64,000 nucleotides of DNA. It comes from Achromobacter denitrificans NBRC 15125 (GTDB lineage Bacteria; Pseudomonadota; Gammaproteobacteria; Burkholderiales; Burkholderiaceae_B). Where the stretch lies: NCBI RefSeq assembly GCF_001571365.1, contig NZ_BCTQ01000002.1, forward strand, positions 1 through 64,000, in the 5' to 3' direction. Numbering within the stretch: the first letter of the stretch is position 1; every line of letters starts with the position of its first letter. Under the pieces are notes generated by a model that was given only the letters and a program-made list of their open reading frames with translations, was not told the origin of the DNA and made no database searches. Positions 10,709-19,615 of the stretch are shown piece after piece. Made by a program: the position numbers and the translations under genes.

Positions 10709-12124
10709 CTAGGCCTGCAGGACCTTGCCGGGATTCATCGTTCCCCGCGGGTCCAGCGCGTCCTTGATCTTGCGCATCAGCGCCAGTTCCACCGGGCTCT
10801 TGTAGCGGGGGAGTTCGTCGCGCTTTAGCTGGCCCACGCCGTGCTCGGCGCTGATGGAGCCGGCATGCGCGTGCACGCTGTCGTGCACCACGCCATAGAT
10901 GTCGCCTTGCAGCGCCAGCAGTTCCGATTCGGTCTGCCCCGGCGCATGGGCCACGTTGTAATGCAGGTTGCCGTCGCCCAGGTGGCCGAAGATCACGTGG
11001 CGCACGCCGGGGAAGCGCGCCTGCAGCAGGGCGTTGGTCTTGTGCACGAAGCCCGCGATGGCGGAAATGGGGATGGACACGTCGTGCTTGACCGATTTGC
11101 CCAGCTCGGCCTCGGCCAGCGGAATGCTCTCGCGCAAGTGCCACAGGGCCTTGCTTTGCGCCACATTGGCGGCGATGGCCGCGTCGTTGACCAGGCCGCC
11201 CTCGATGGCGGCGCCCAGCACGGCCTCGAAGCGCTCGCGCGCGTGCGCCTCGCTTTCGCTGTCGGACAGTTCGAGCAGCGCGAACCAGGGCGAGGCCGCG
11301 GACGCGCCTTCGAACGGCAGGCGCTGCTGCGGAAACAGGCGCACGACCGCTTGCAGGCAGGCGCCGCTCATGAGTTCGAAGCCGGTCAGGGCGGCGCCGA
11401 ACCCGGCGCGGGCGCGCGACAGCATCTCCACGGCGTCGTCGATGCTGTCCAGCGTCAGCAAGGCGGTGCAGGAGGCCACGGGCCGCGGGAACAGCTTCAG
11501 CGTGGCGGCCGTGATGATGCCCAGCGTGCCCTCGCTGCCGATGTACAGGTCGCGCAGGTCGTAGCCGGTGTTGTCCTTGCGCAGGCCGCGCAAGCCGTTC
11601 CAGATCTCGCCGTCCGCCGTCACGACCTCCAGGCCCAGGGTCAGGTCGCGCGTGTTGCCGTAGCGCAGCACCTGCGTGCCGCCGGCGTTGGTCGCCAGGT
11701 TGCCGCCGATGGTGCAGCTGCCTTCCGCGGCCAGGCTCAGGGGAAACAGGCGATCCGCGGCCGCGGCCGCTTCCTGCACGGCCTGCAGGACGCAGCCCGC
11801 TTCCACGGTGATGGTGTCGTTGTCGGTATCCAGGCCGCGCACCGCGGTCAGCCGGGAGGTGGACAGGACGATCGCCGTGCCGGAAGCGTCTGGCGTCGCG
11901 CCCCCGCACAGCCCGGTATTGCCGCCTTGCGGCACCACCGGCGCGCCGTGCCTGGCGCACAGTTTCACCGCCGCCGCCACTTCCTCGGTGGAACCGGGGC
12001 GGATCACCGCCAGCGCCGCGCCGCGATAGCGGCGGCGCCAGTCCAGCACGTAGGACTCGGCGTCGGCGCCGGTCAGCACGTGGGAGGAACCCAGGAGGGA
12101 CTGTAGATCGCTGAGCAAAGTCAT
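10709..12124 (-). CDS. FAD-linked 2-hydroxyacid dehydrogenase (GlcD/D-2-HG dehydrogenase type)
   Basis: VAO/PCMH-fold flavoenzyme of 471 aa that oxidises a D-2-hydroxyacid such as D-lactate, glycolate or D-2-hydroxyglutarate. The PCMH FAD domain spans ~35-215 and includes PQGGNTGLCGG and the EGSCTIGGNLATNAGG motif. The C-terminal oxidase domain carries HLGDGNLHYN and SAEHGVGQLKR, the conserved His clusters of the family. No glcE/glcF partners lie nearby, favouring a stand-alone dehydrogenase. Exact substrate uncertain. Confidence 0.9.
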   Translation of the reverse strand: MTLLSDLQSLLGSSHVLTGADAESYVLDWRRRYRGAALAVIRPGSTEEVAAAVKLCARHGAPVVPQGGNTGLCGGATPDASGTAIVLSTSRLTAVRGLDTDNDTITVEAGCVLQAVQEAAAAADRLFPLSLAAEGSCTIGGNLATNAGGTQVLRYGNTRDLTLGLEVVTADGEIWNGLRGLRKDNTGYDLRDLYIGSEGTLGIITAATLKLFPRPVASCTALLTLDSIDDAVEMLSRARAGFGAALTGFELMSGACLQAVVRLFPQQRLPFEGASAASPWFALLELSDSESEAHARERFEAVLGAAIEGGLVNDAAIAANVAQSKALWHLRESIPLAEAELGKSVKHDVSIPISAIAGFVHKTNALLQARFPGVRHVIFGHLGDGNLHYNVAHAPGQTESELLALQGDIYGVVHDSVHAHAGSISAEHGVGQLKRDELPRYKSPVELALMRKIKDALDPRGTMNPGKVLQA

Positions 12125-12247
12125 ATGGGCCGCACTGGAAAAGCCTGGTCGCGCCCAGGCGCGGGATCGGGGTAGGTGCGGGCTATTGTAGGGGCTGAAG
12201 CGCCGCGCGCGGCCGCAGCGGGGGGAAACCAGGGGCCGGGCCGAGCC

Positions 12248-12883
12248 CTAGCCCACCGCCTGGTCCAGGCGCGTGCCCGTGAGGCCGGAGCAAAAGGCCC
12301 GCGACGCGATGCGGTTCATCAGGAAGGCGCGGTCGATGCCGGCCGGCCCGGGCATTTCGGACAGGGCCCGGTAGGCGCGGCGCAAGGCCTCGCCGCGGGT
12401 CGCCCCGCAAACCAGCAAGCGGGTGCACGGCAGGCGGCGATCCACGCAGCCGTCGATGCGCACCTCCAGCGCGTGGCCGGCGACGGGTTCGAAGTCGGCC
12501 GTGGCCGAGCCCGAATGCGCCTGCGCCTGCGCCTGCGCGTCGATCACTCGGAATACGCCGCTGCGGTCGTCCAGCGCGAAGGCGACCGTGCCCATGCCCT
12601 GCCAGCCGCGGTCCCGCGCCACGTCGGCGGCGACGGCGCGCAGGGCGTTCTCGACGGAAGACGGCAGGTGCGGCGCCGGGCATTCGGCGATCAGCACGCG
12701 GGCCTCGCGCCAGACGCAGCGCTCCCAGGCGCGGCCGGTGGCCAATCCGCCGGATTCGGCGACGAATACATGGATGTCGAGCCGGCGCTCGCGGCCCGGT
12801 GCCGGCCCGGCATGGTCCGTGGGAGGCCCCCGCCGGCTGGTGGCGCCCCTCGATGACATGACAGTAGAAACTTTGGCACCCAT
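12248..12883 (-). CDS. degenerate biotin-carboxylase-like protein
   Basis: The ATG at 12883 follows a good GGGAGG site (5-nt gap) and gives 211 aa. Residues ~33-120 align by eye with the second half of the biotin carboxylase ATP-grasp domain: LDIHVFVAESGGL, WERCVWREARVLIAECPAP and GMGTVAFALDDRSGVFRVID match [29 protein letters not shown] and GTFEFLF...FYFIEM. GHALEVRID and the final ~70 residues match the BC C-terminal domain. The N-terminal half is absent. Key residues are lost: the Glu of GTFEF is Ala, and RIQVEH has become a run of Gln-Ala. It cannot be an active carboxylase. Either a gene remnant or a protein reused for another role. The RBS and intact frame favour expression. Confidence 0.6.
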   Translation of the reverse strand: MGAKVSTVMSSRGATSRRGPPTDHAGPAPGRERRLDIHVFVAESGGLATGRAWERCVWREARVLIAECPAPHLPSSVENALRAVAADVARDRGWQGMGTVAFALDDRSGVFRVIDAQAQAQAHSGSATADFEPVAGHALEVRIDGCVDRRLPCTRLLVCGATRGEALRRAYRALSEMPGPAGIDRAFLMNRIASRAFCSGLTGTRLDQAVG

Positions 12884-13211
12884 GGCCCCTCCCGGTCTTT
12901 CTGCTTGCATAGCAAGCGTATCACCTTCGGGTGTCGAGCAAGTTCCATGCCATGCGCGCCCCTCCTGCGACACCCCGGCGCGGGGGCTCCGGGGCGGCAC
13001 CGGAACAAGGCGCAATCGCCCCCGCGGGCGCACCAAACCAGGGCAAATCCGACGCCGTGGCATATGCCCTAAGCCATCCGTCGGATGAAGGCCGACCTCC
13101 AATGGGGGATAATTCCGCCTTGGCCCTTTGCCAGGCGCGTCTCGATATCCGGGTTTACCATTAAAAACCTAGCCAGGACCCGCGCTGTAACCCCTTATCG
13201 AAGGAATATCC
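12884..13211. other. intergenic region between BC-like gene and phosphohexomutase
   Basis: 328 bp between divergent genes. It must hold the promoters of both. I see a GC-rich segment (12965-13010) and an AAGGA ribosome site just before 13212, but no convincing -35/-10 pair and no coding frame with family features. Confidence 0.5.
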
Positions 13212-14603
13212 GTGGGCAACAACACGCAATTTCCCGCCGCAGTCTTCAAGGCCTATGACATCCGCGGCACCGTGCCGGACCTGATCGACGCCCGCTTCGC
13301 CCGCTCGCTGGGCGCGGCGCTGGCCGCTCGCGCGCTCGAACAAGGGATACAAACGCTGGTCGTGGGCCGCGACGGCCGCCTGAGCAGCGAAATGCTGTCG
13401 GTGGCGCTGCAGGAAGGCATGCTGGAAGGCGGCGTGGATACGCTGGACATCGGCATGGTGCCCACCCCGCTGGTCTATTTCGCCGCCAACGTCATGCAGA
13501 CGGGCTCGGGCGTGGCCATCACGGGCAGCCACAACCCGCCCAAGTACAACGGCTTCAAGATGATGATGGGCGGACGCGCCCTGTACGGCGACGACGTGCA
13601 GTCCCTCGCCGCGACCATGAACGCCGCCGCCCCGGCCGCGGCCCCGCGCGCCGGCACGCGCCGCCAGTTGGACTTGGTGGCGGCCTACGTCGCCCGCGTG
13701 GCCTCCGGCATCAAGCTGGCGCGTCCCATGAAGATCGCCATCGATTGCGGCAACGGCGTGGCCGGCGCCGTCGCGCCGGCGCTTTTCCGCGCCCTGGGCT
13801 GCGACGTCACGGAACTGTTCTGCGACGTGGACGGCACCTTCCCCAACCACCACCCGGACCCCGCCGAACCCAAGAACCTGCAGGACCTGATCAAGTGCGT
13901 GGCCGAGACCGACTGCGAACTGGGCCTGGCGTTCGACGGCGACGGCGACCGCCTGGGCGTGGTCACGAAGTCCGGGCAGATTATCTGGCCGGACCGCCAG
14001 CTGGTGCTGTTCGCCCGCGACGTGCTGGAACGCAACGCCGGCGCCACCATCATCTACGACGTGAAATGCAGCCGCCACGTCGGCCTGTCGGTCGAGGCGG
14101 CCGGCGGCGTTCCGCTCATGTGGAAGACCGGCCATTCGCTGGTCAAGGCCAAGCTGGCCGAAACCGGCGCGCCGCTGGCCGGCGAAATGAGCGGCCACAT
14201 CTTCTTCAAGGAACGCTGGTACGGATTCGACGACGGGCTCTACACCGGCGCCCGCCTGCTGGAGATCGTCTCGCGCGCGGCCGATCCCTGCGCCATGCTG
14301 GAAGCCCTGCCGCAGGACGTCTCCACGCCCGAACTCAAGCTCGAAATGGAAGAAGGCCAGCCCTTCACCCTGGTGCAGGCCCTGCAGGACCAGGGCCAGT
14401 TCCCCGACGCGCATCGCGTCATCACCATCGACGGCGTGCGCGCGGAATATCCGGACGGTTTCGGCCTGGCCCGCGCCTCCAACACCACTCCCGTGGTGGT
14501 GCTGCGATTCGAAGCGCAGACGGCCGCCGCGCTGGAGCGCATCCAGGCCGACTTCCGTCGTGAACTGAGCAAACTCGCCCCGCAAGCCCATCTGCCTTTC
14601 TAG
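13212..14603 (+). CDS. manB: phosphomannomutase/phosphoglucomutase (AlgC/ManB type)
   Basis: Cytosolic alpha-D-phosphohexomutase of 463 aa interconverting hexose 1- and 6-phosphates to feed nucleotide-sugar synthesis. The GTG start at 13212 is preceded by AAGGA. The four-domain family signatures are present: phosphoserine S106 in TGSHNPP, metal loop DGDGDR (241-246), sugar-binding GEMSGH (323-328) and a C-terminal phosphate-binding RASNTTP. pgi follows after 7 bp, so Fru6P-Glc6P-Glc1P/Man1P supply is co-expressed. The adjacent glycan operon is a plausible consumer. Mannose versus glucose preference cannot be decided from sequence. Confidence 0.92.
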   Translation: MGNNTQFPAAVFKAYDIRGTVPDLIDARFARSLGAALAARALEQGIQTLVVGRDGRLSSEMLSVALQEGMLEGGVDTLDIGMVPTPLVYFAANVMQTGSGVAITGSHNPPKYNGFKMMMGGRALYGDDVQSLAATMNAAAPAAAPRAGTRRQLDLVAAYVARVASGIKLARPMKIAIDCGNGVAGAVAPALFRALGCDVTELFCDVDGTFPNHHPDPAEPKNLQDLIKCVAETDCELGLAFDGDGDRLGVVTKSGQIIWPDRQLVLFARDVLERNAGATIIYDVKCSRHVGLSVEAAGGVPLMWKTGHSLVKAKLAETGAPLAGEMSGHIFFKERWYGFDDGLYTGARLLEIVSRAADPCAMLEALPQDVSTPELKLEMEEGQPFTLVQALQDQGQFPDAHRVITIDGVRAEYPDGFGLARASNTTPVVVLRFEAQTAAALERIQADFRRELSKLAPQAHLPF

Positions 14604-14610
14604 ACCGCCC

Positions 14611-16164
14611 ATGTCCTTATCGAACAGCCCCGCGTGGCAACAATTCATCGCCGCGACGCGTTCCGCCCCGAAACGGGGCGAGCAATTGCGCCTCATCAGC
14701 GCTCCGGGGCTGCGCCTGGACTTGAGCGCGCAGGCCGATTCGCCCGCCCTGCGGGAAGCCGAGGAAGCCCTACTGGCGCAGCAGGGCTTCGACGCCGCGC
14801 GGGCGCGCCTGTTCGATGGCGGCACCGCAAACTGGACCGAAGAACGCGCTGCCTGGCATACCGCCCTGCGCGCATCCGAACCGCCGGCCAGCGTGGCCAA
14901 GGCCGTGCTGGCGGAACGCGAACGCCTGCGTGAATTCGTCCGGAATGCCGACGCCGCGGGCCGCTACGGCTGCGTGCTGCACCTGGGCGTCGGCGGCAGC
15001 GACTGGGGCCCGAGGCTGGTCACGCGCGCCCTGCGCCACGGCGGCGCGCGCCGCGAGGTGCGCTTCGCCTCGAACGTGGACTCGCATTCCGTCGCCGACG
15101 CGATGAGCCGGCTGGACCCGCACGACACCCTGGTCATCGTCGCCTCCAAATCGTTCACCACCACCGAGCCGCTGGCCAATGCCGAAGTGGCGATGAACTG
15201 GCTGCGCGACGCCGGCGTGGCCGACCCGATCAAGCAGGTCGTGGCCGTCACGGCGAACGTCGAAGCCGCGCTCAACCTCGGGATCCTTCCCGACCACATC
15301 TTCCAGATCTGGGACTGGGTGGGCGGGCGCTATTCGCTGTGGTCGGCCATCGGTCTGCCGATAGCGCTGGCGCTGGGCAACGATGCCTTCGACCAGCTGC
15401 TGGCCGGCGCCGCCGCCATGGACGAGCATTTCCGCCACGCGCCCATCGATGCCAACGCGCCGGTGCAGATGGCGCTGGCCGGCGTGGTCAACCGCAGCGC
15501 GCTGGGCTACGACTCGCTGGTGATCGCCCCCTACGACTCGCGGCTCTACCACATCGTGCCCTGGGCCCAGCAGCTGGAAATGGAATCGCTGGGCAAGACC
15601 GCCACCCAGGACGGCAGCCCGGCCGGCGTGCCCACCGGCCCCGCCGTGTGGGGCATGTCGGGCACGGACTGCCAGCACACGTTTTTCCAATGGCTGCACC
15701 AGGACACGAGGGGCGCCCCGGTGGACTTCATCCTGTGCGAGCAGCCCGACCACGCCTACGCGCGGCACCACGAACTGCTGATCGCGAACTGCCTGGCGCA
15801 GCGCTCGGCGCTGCTGCGAGGCAAGACCTACGAGGAAGCGCTGGCCGAGACCTCGGCCAACGAAAGCGATCCGGAGCGCGCGCGCCTGCTGGCACGGCAC
15901 CGGGTGCACCCGGGCGGACGCCCGTCCACGCTCATCGTCCTGCCGCGCCTGGAAGCCTATACGCTGGGCGCGCTGCTGGCCCTTTACGAGCACAAGGTGT
16001 TCACGCAGGGAGTGATCTGGGGCATCAACCCCTTCGATCAATGGGGAGTGGAGTTCGGCAAGGCCCTGGCCAAGGGCATCATGCACGATCTGGATTCGTC
16101 GCAGGCGATCGAACAGGATCCGTCCACCCGCTACTGGATCGACGCGATCGCGCGTCGCCACTGA
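14611..16164 (+). CDS. pgi: glucose-6-phosphate isomerase
   Basis: Interconverts glucose 6-phosphate and fructose 6-phosphate. At 517 aa it is somewhat shorter than the 549-aa enterobacterial form. The sugar-binding signatures DWVGGRYSLWSAIGLP and GVIWGINPFDQWGVEFGK are intact, as are the catalytic Glu region (QQLEMESLGK) and phosphate loop SKSFTT. Directly downstream of manB and convergent with the last glycosyltransferase gene, which ends 55 bp away. Confidence 0.97.
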   Translation: MSLSNSPAWQQFIAATRSAPKRGEQLRLISAPGLRLDLSAQADSPALREAEEALLAQQGFDAARARLFDGGTANWTEERAAWHTALRASEPPASVAKAVLAERERLREFVRNADAAGRYGCVLHLGVGGSDWGPRLVTRALRHGGARREVRFASNVDSHSVADAMSRLDPHDTLVIVASKSFTTTEPLANAEVAMNWLRDAGVADPIKQVVAVTANVEAALNLGILPDHIFQIWDWVGGRYSLWSAIGLPIALALGNDAFDQLLAGAAAMDEHFRHAPIDANAPVQMALAGVVNRSALGYDSLVIAPYDSRLYHIVPWAQQLEMESLGKTATQDGSPAGVPTGPAVWGMSGTDCQHTFFQWLHQDTRGAPVDFILCEQPDHAYARHHELLIANCLAQRSALLRGKTYEEALAETSANESDPERARLLARHRVHPGGRPSTLIVLPRLEAYTLGALLALYEHKVFTQGVIWGINPFDQWGVEFGKALAKGIMHDLDSSQAIEQDPSTRYWIDAIARRH

Positions 16165-16218
16165 CCGCTCGCCGCCGAGCGCGGCGGCCAGGCCCGGCGG
16201 CCGCCGGGCCGGAACGCT

Positions 16219-17349
16219 TCAGGCGCCGAGCTTGTCGTAGAGTTCGACGTGGATGCGGGCGACGCGCGCGATATCGAACTCTTTCTCCGCCAGAGCCCTG
16301 CCCGCCGCGCCCATGGCCTGGCGCAAGGACGCGTCCTCGGCCAGGCGGGCGATGGCGTCCGCCAGCGCCTGCGCGTCGCGCACGGGCACCAGCAGGCCGG
16401 TCTCGCCGGGTTCGATGGCATCGCGGCAGCCCGGCACGTCGGTCGTCACGACCGCCCGCGCGCAGGCCGCTGCCTCGATCAGGGACTTGGGCAGCCCTTC
16501 CCGGTAGGACGGCAGCACGGCGATATGCGAGCCCGCGTACAGATCCGCCACGTCCGAGCGCTCGCCCAGGGCGCGGACGCCGCCTTCGCGCTGCCACGCC
16601 TCCACGTCTTCCTGCGTGGCCGACGCCGGGTTGCCCGCGTCCACGCCCCCCACCAGCTGCATCGTCACCGGCACGCCGCGCTCGCGCAGCAGCCTGGCGG
16701 CCTGCACGAACTCCTGCACGCCTTTGTCGCGCAGCAGGCGCGCGACCATGGTGACGACCACGGGCGGGGCCGGCGGCTCGGGCGAGGCGCGGTACGCGTC
16801 CAGGTCCACGCCGGCGCCGCGGATCAGCACGGCCTGGCCCGCGCGCAGCGCGCCCAGCGATTCGAGCAGGTCGCGGTCGCTGGCGTTCTGGAAGATCACG
16901 CGGCTGTTGGGATGGCCCAGCGCCAGCCGGTACAGGCGCGCCACCACCGCCCGCACCAGCCGCATCTTGAGCGAATTGGACAGGAACACGAAACCCAGCC
17001 CGGAGATCGCCGCCACCATGCCCGGCACGCGGGTCAGGCGGGCCGCGATGCCGCCGTAGAGCACGGGCTTGATCGTGACCAGGTGCACGATCCGGGGCCG
17101 CACGCGGCGAAACAGCCGTATCAGGGCGAGCAGCGTGCCCAGCTCCTGCAAGGGATGCTTGCCGCTGCGCGTCATGGGGATGGCGTGGTGCGTCATGCCC
17201 AACGCCTGGATATCGGCCACGGCGGGCCCGTCCATGGTGGCGACGTGGACCTCGTAGCCGGCCCGCTGCGCCGCCAGCGCCACCGGCACGCGGTGCGACA
17301 TGAAGAATGCGGGGTTGTTGACGACGAACAGCAGGCGGCCGGCGCTCAT
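16219..17349 (-). CDS. GT4 glycosyltransferase (last gene of glycan operon)
   Basis: Retaining GT-B glycosyltransferase of 376 aa. The start is the ATG at 17349, which overlaps the upstream stop (ATGA); a longer in-frame extension lies inside the neighbouring gene and is discarded. N-terminal acceptor half (~4-185) and C-terminal nucleotide-sugar half with VARLLRDKGVQEFV and the E-x7-E motif SYREGLPKSLIEA. It resembles CapM/WbpL-neighbour type transferases that add a hexosamine-type sugar. Donor and acceptor unknown. Confidence 0.88.
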   Translation of the reverse strand: MSAGRLLFVVNNPAFFMSHRVPVALAAQRAGYEVHVATMDGPAVADIQALGMTHHAIPMTRSGKHPLQELGTLLALIRLFRRVRPRIVHLVTIKPVLYGGIAARLTRVPGMVAAISGLGFVFLSNSLKMRLVRAVVARLYRLALGHPNSRVIFQNASDRDLLESLGALRAGQAVLIRGAGVDLDAYRASPEPPAPPVVVTMVARLLRDKGVQEFVQAARLLRERGVPVTMQLVGGVDAGNPASATQEDVEAWQREGGVRALGERSDVADLYAGSHIAVLPSYREGLPKSLIEAAACARAVVTTDVPGCRDAIEPGETGLLVPVRDAQALADAIARLAEDASLRQAMGAAGRALAEKEFDIARVARIHVELYDKLGA

Positions 17350-18503
17350 GCCTGGACTCCTGAAATCCGGCGCCAAACGGCGATATAGCTTTGCACCATG
17401 CGGGCAAGGTCGAAGTGTTCGAGCACCCGGGCGCGCGCGGGTTCTCCCGCGCGCTCGCGGCCGCGGGCGGCCACTTCGCGCAGCGCGGTCTCGATGCCGC
17501 GCGCCAGCGCCTCCGCCTGCTCGGCCGGAACCACCACGCCGGTATCGCCCACGATGTAGGCCGCGTCGCCGACATCCGTCACGACGCAATAGACGCCGCA
17601 GGCCATAGCCTCGGCGACCACGTTGGGAAAGCCTTCCGCGCAGCTGGACAGAACGTGCAAGTCCAGGCCGTTCATGGCGGCCGGCACGTCGTCGCTGGGA
17701 CCGGCCAGCACCAGCCGCTCGCGCAGGCCCAGCCGGTCGATCAAGGCGCCCAGCTCGGGGTTGTCGGCCGTCATGCCGCGGCCGATTAGCACGCAGCGCA
17801 GCCCGGCGTCGCGACCGTCGCGCACCAGCGCGGCAACCGCTCGCAGCAGATTGGCGTGATCCTTGAGCGGATCCCAGCGGGCCACGCAGCCGATCACCGG
17901 CGCGTCGCCCACCACGCCCCACTCGGCGCGCGCGCGGGCGCGCGCCGCGGCGTCAGGCGTGTAGCGCGAGAGGTCGTAGCCGTTGGAGATCACCACCAGC
18001 CGGTCGCGCCGATAGCCCTTGTCCGCATGCCGCTGCGCCGCCTTCTGCGCGGCGCAGACGATGGCCTTGGGCACGCGGCCCGACAGCAACGCGCAGGCGC
18101 GCAGCACCAGGCGCGCCGAACGGCTGCTGCGTTCGAGATGCTCGCCCGAATTGCGGATGCCCCAGGCGATGGCGCGCACGCCCGCCAGGCGCGCCGCCAG
18201 GCCGCCGATCAGGTCGGCGTGGTACATCCAGGTCTGCACCGCGTCCGGGCGCGCGTCGGCGATCAGCCGGCGCAATTCCATGAAGCCGCCCAGGGTGACG
18301 CGCCCGCGTTTCATGCCCAACGCCCGCACGGCCACGCCGGCGGCGCGCAGGCGCTCGCCGTAGATGCCTTCGTCGGTCAGAGAAATGACCGTGTGCTCCA
18401 CGCCCGCTTCCGGATAGGTGGCCAGGCGGAACAGCACGGATTCCGCGCCGCCCTGCCCCAGGCCGGTGATGACATGCAGCACGCGCAGGGTCCGGGTGCT
18501 CAT
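17346..18503 (-). CDS. GT4 glycosyltransferase
   Basis: GT-B transferase of 385 aa starting MSTRTLRVLHVITGLGQGGAE, with the Gly-rich N-terminal loop typical of GT4. The C-terminal half has VARWDPLKDHANLL and the E-x7-E motif SCAEGFPNVVAEA. The start at 18503 overlaps the upstream stop by 4 bp (ATGA) and the stop overlaps the next start the same way, so it is tightly coupled in the operon. Sugar specificity unknown. Confidence 0.88.
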   Translation of the reverse strand: MSTRTLRVLHVITGLGQGGAESVLFRLATYPEAGVEHTVISLTDEGIYGERLRAAGVAVRALGMKRGRVTLGGFMELRRLIADARPDAVQTWMYHADLIGGLAARLAGVRAIAWGIRNSGEHLERSSRSARLVLRACALLSGRVPKAIVCAAQKAAQRHADKGYRRDRLVVISNGYDLSRYTPDAAARARARAEWGVVGDAPVIGCVARWDPLKDHANLLRAVAALVRDGRDAGLRCVLIGRGMTADNPELGALIDRLGLRERLVLAGPSDDVPAAMNGLDLHVLSSCAEGFPNVVAEAMACGVYCVVTDVGDAAYIVGDTGVVVPAEQAEALARGIETALREVAARGRERAGEPARARVLEHFDLARMVQSYIAVWRRISGVQA

Positions 18504-19612
18504 CGCCCTTCCCTCACGGCTTCGAACAGTTCGTCCCATTCGGCCAGCACGCTGGCCAGCGCATAGCGCTGCCGGACGGCGGCGGCGCCGCGCAAGCCCA
18601 GTTGCTCGCGCAGGGCGACGTCGCCCATCAAGCGGGCCAGCGCGTCGCGCAAGGCGTCGCGGTTGCCGGCGGGCACCAGCAGCGCGTCTTCGCCGTCGCG
18701 CGTCATTTCACGCGGGCCGCTGGGGCAGTCGAATGCCACGCAAGGCAGGCCCAGGGACATGGCCTCCAGCAGCACGTTCGGAAACCCTTCCACCAGCGAA
18801 CTCAGCACGAAGGCCTGGCCGCGCGCCAGCTCGTCCCAGGGCGCTTCCGTGCGGCCCGGCAGGCTGACCCGCGACTGCAGGCCCAGGCGCGCCACCTGCT
18901 GCTCCAGCGCGGCGCGCTCCGGCCCCTCGCCCCAGATGCGCAGGTTCCAGTCGGGAAAATCGGCAGCCAGCCGCGCGAACACGTCGATCAGCAGGTCGAA
19001 TTGCTTGTCGGTCACCAGGCGCCCCATCGCCAGCAGTTCGTGGGGGCCGTCCTCGCGCTGCCGCACGCGCGGCGCGTCCAGCAAGGGCGCGGGCAAGGGA
19101 TTGGGGATGACGGCCAGGCGCTTGATGCCCGGCACCTGGCGCGAGAACGGGCCCGCGGTGTCCTCAGCCTGCACCGTCACCATGTCGGCGCGCGGGTACA
19201 GGAGGCGACGCAGCTTGCGCCACACCGTGCCCGTGGTGGTCTCGGCCACCGGATTGGTGCGCTCGCAGACGATGAGGGGTATGCCCAGGCCCCGCGTGGC
19301 CAGGATGGCGGCCACGTTAACGTTGGTCAGGAACGACACGATGACGTCGGGCCGGGTGTCGCGGATGTGCCTGCGCAGCGTCAGCAGGCGCTTGAACGCG
19401 GCCATGGCGCCCGAGGCGCGCGTGCCCGACAGATCCGCCAGCCACGCCAGCTCCACCTTGTCCGAAAGCGGATAGAAGCAGGTGCCCTTGGACGAGTAGG
19501 TCGGCGTCAGGGTGACCGCGTCTCCGCGTTCGGCCCATGCGTTCACCAGCGTCGCGGCGACGCGCTCGGCGCCGCCCGCATGCATGGAACTGACCAGCAT
19601 CAGTATTTTCAT
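18500..19612 (-). CDS. GT4 glycosyltransferase
   Basis: GT-B transferase of 370 aa starting MKILMLVSSMHAGGAERVA. The C-terminal donor-binding half has MGRLVTDKQFDLLI and the E-x7-E motif SLVEGFPNVLLEA. It begins 3 bp after the asnB-like stop. Same subtype as the 22738 gene (shared AGGAERVAA/GGGAERVAA start), suggesting an old duplication. Sugar specificity unknown. Confidence 0.88.
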   Translation of the reverse strand: MKILMLVSSMHAGGAERVAATLVNAWAERGDAVTLTPTYSSKGTCFYPLSDKVELAWLADLSGTRASGAMAAFKRLLTLRRHIRDTRPDVIVSFLTNVNVAAILATRGLGIPLIVCERTNPVAETTTGTVWRKLRRLLYPRADMVTVQAEDTAGPFSRQVPGIKRLAVIPNPLPAPLLDAPRVRQREDGPHELLAMGRLVTDKQFDLLIDVFARLAADFPDWNLRIWGEGPERAALEQQVARLGLQSRVSLPGRTEAPWDELARGQAFVLSSLVEGFPNVLLEAMSLGLPCVAFDCPSGPREMTRDGEDALLVPAGNRDALRDALARLMGDVALREQLGLRGAAAVRQRYALASVLAEWDELFEAVREGR

Positions 19613-19615
19613 TCG

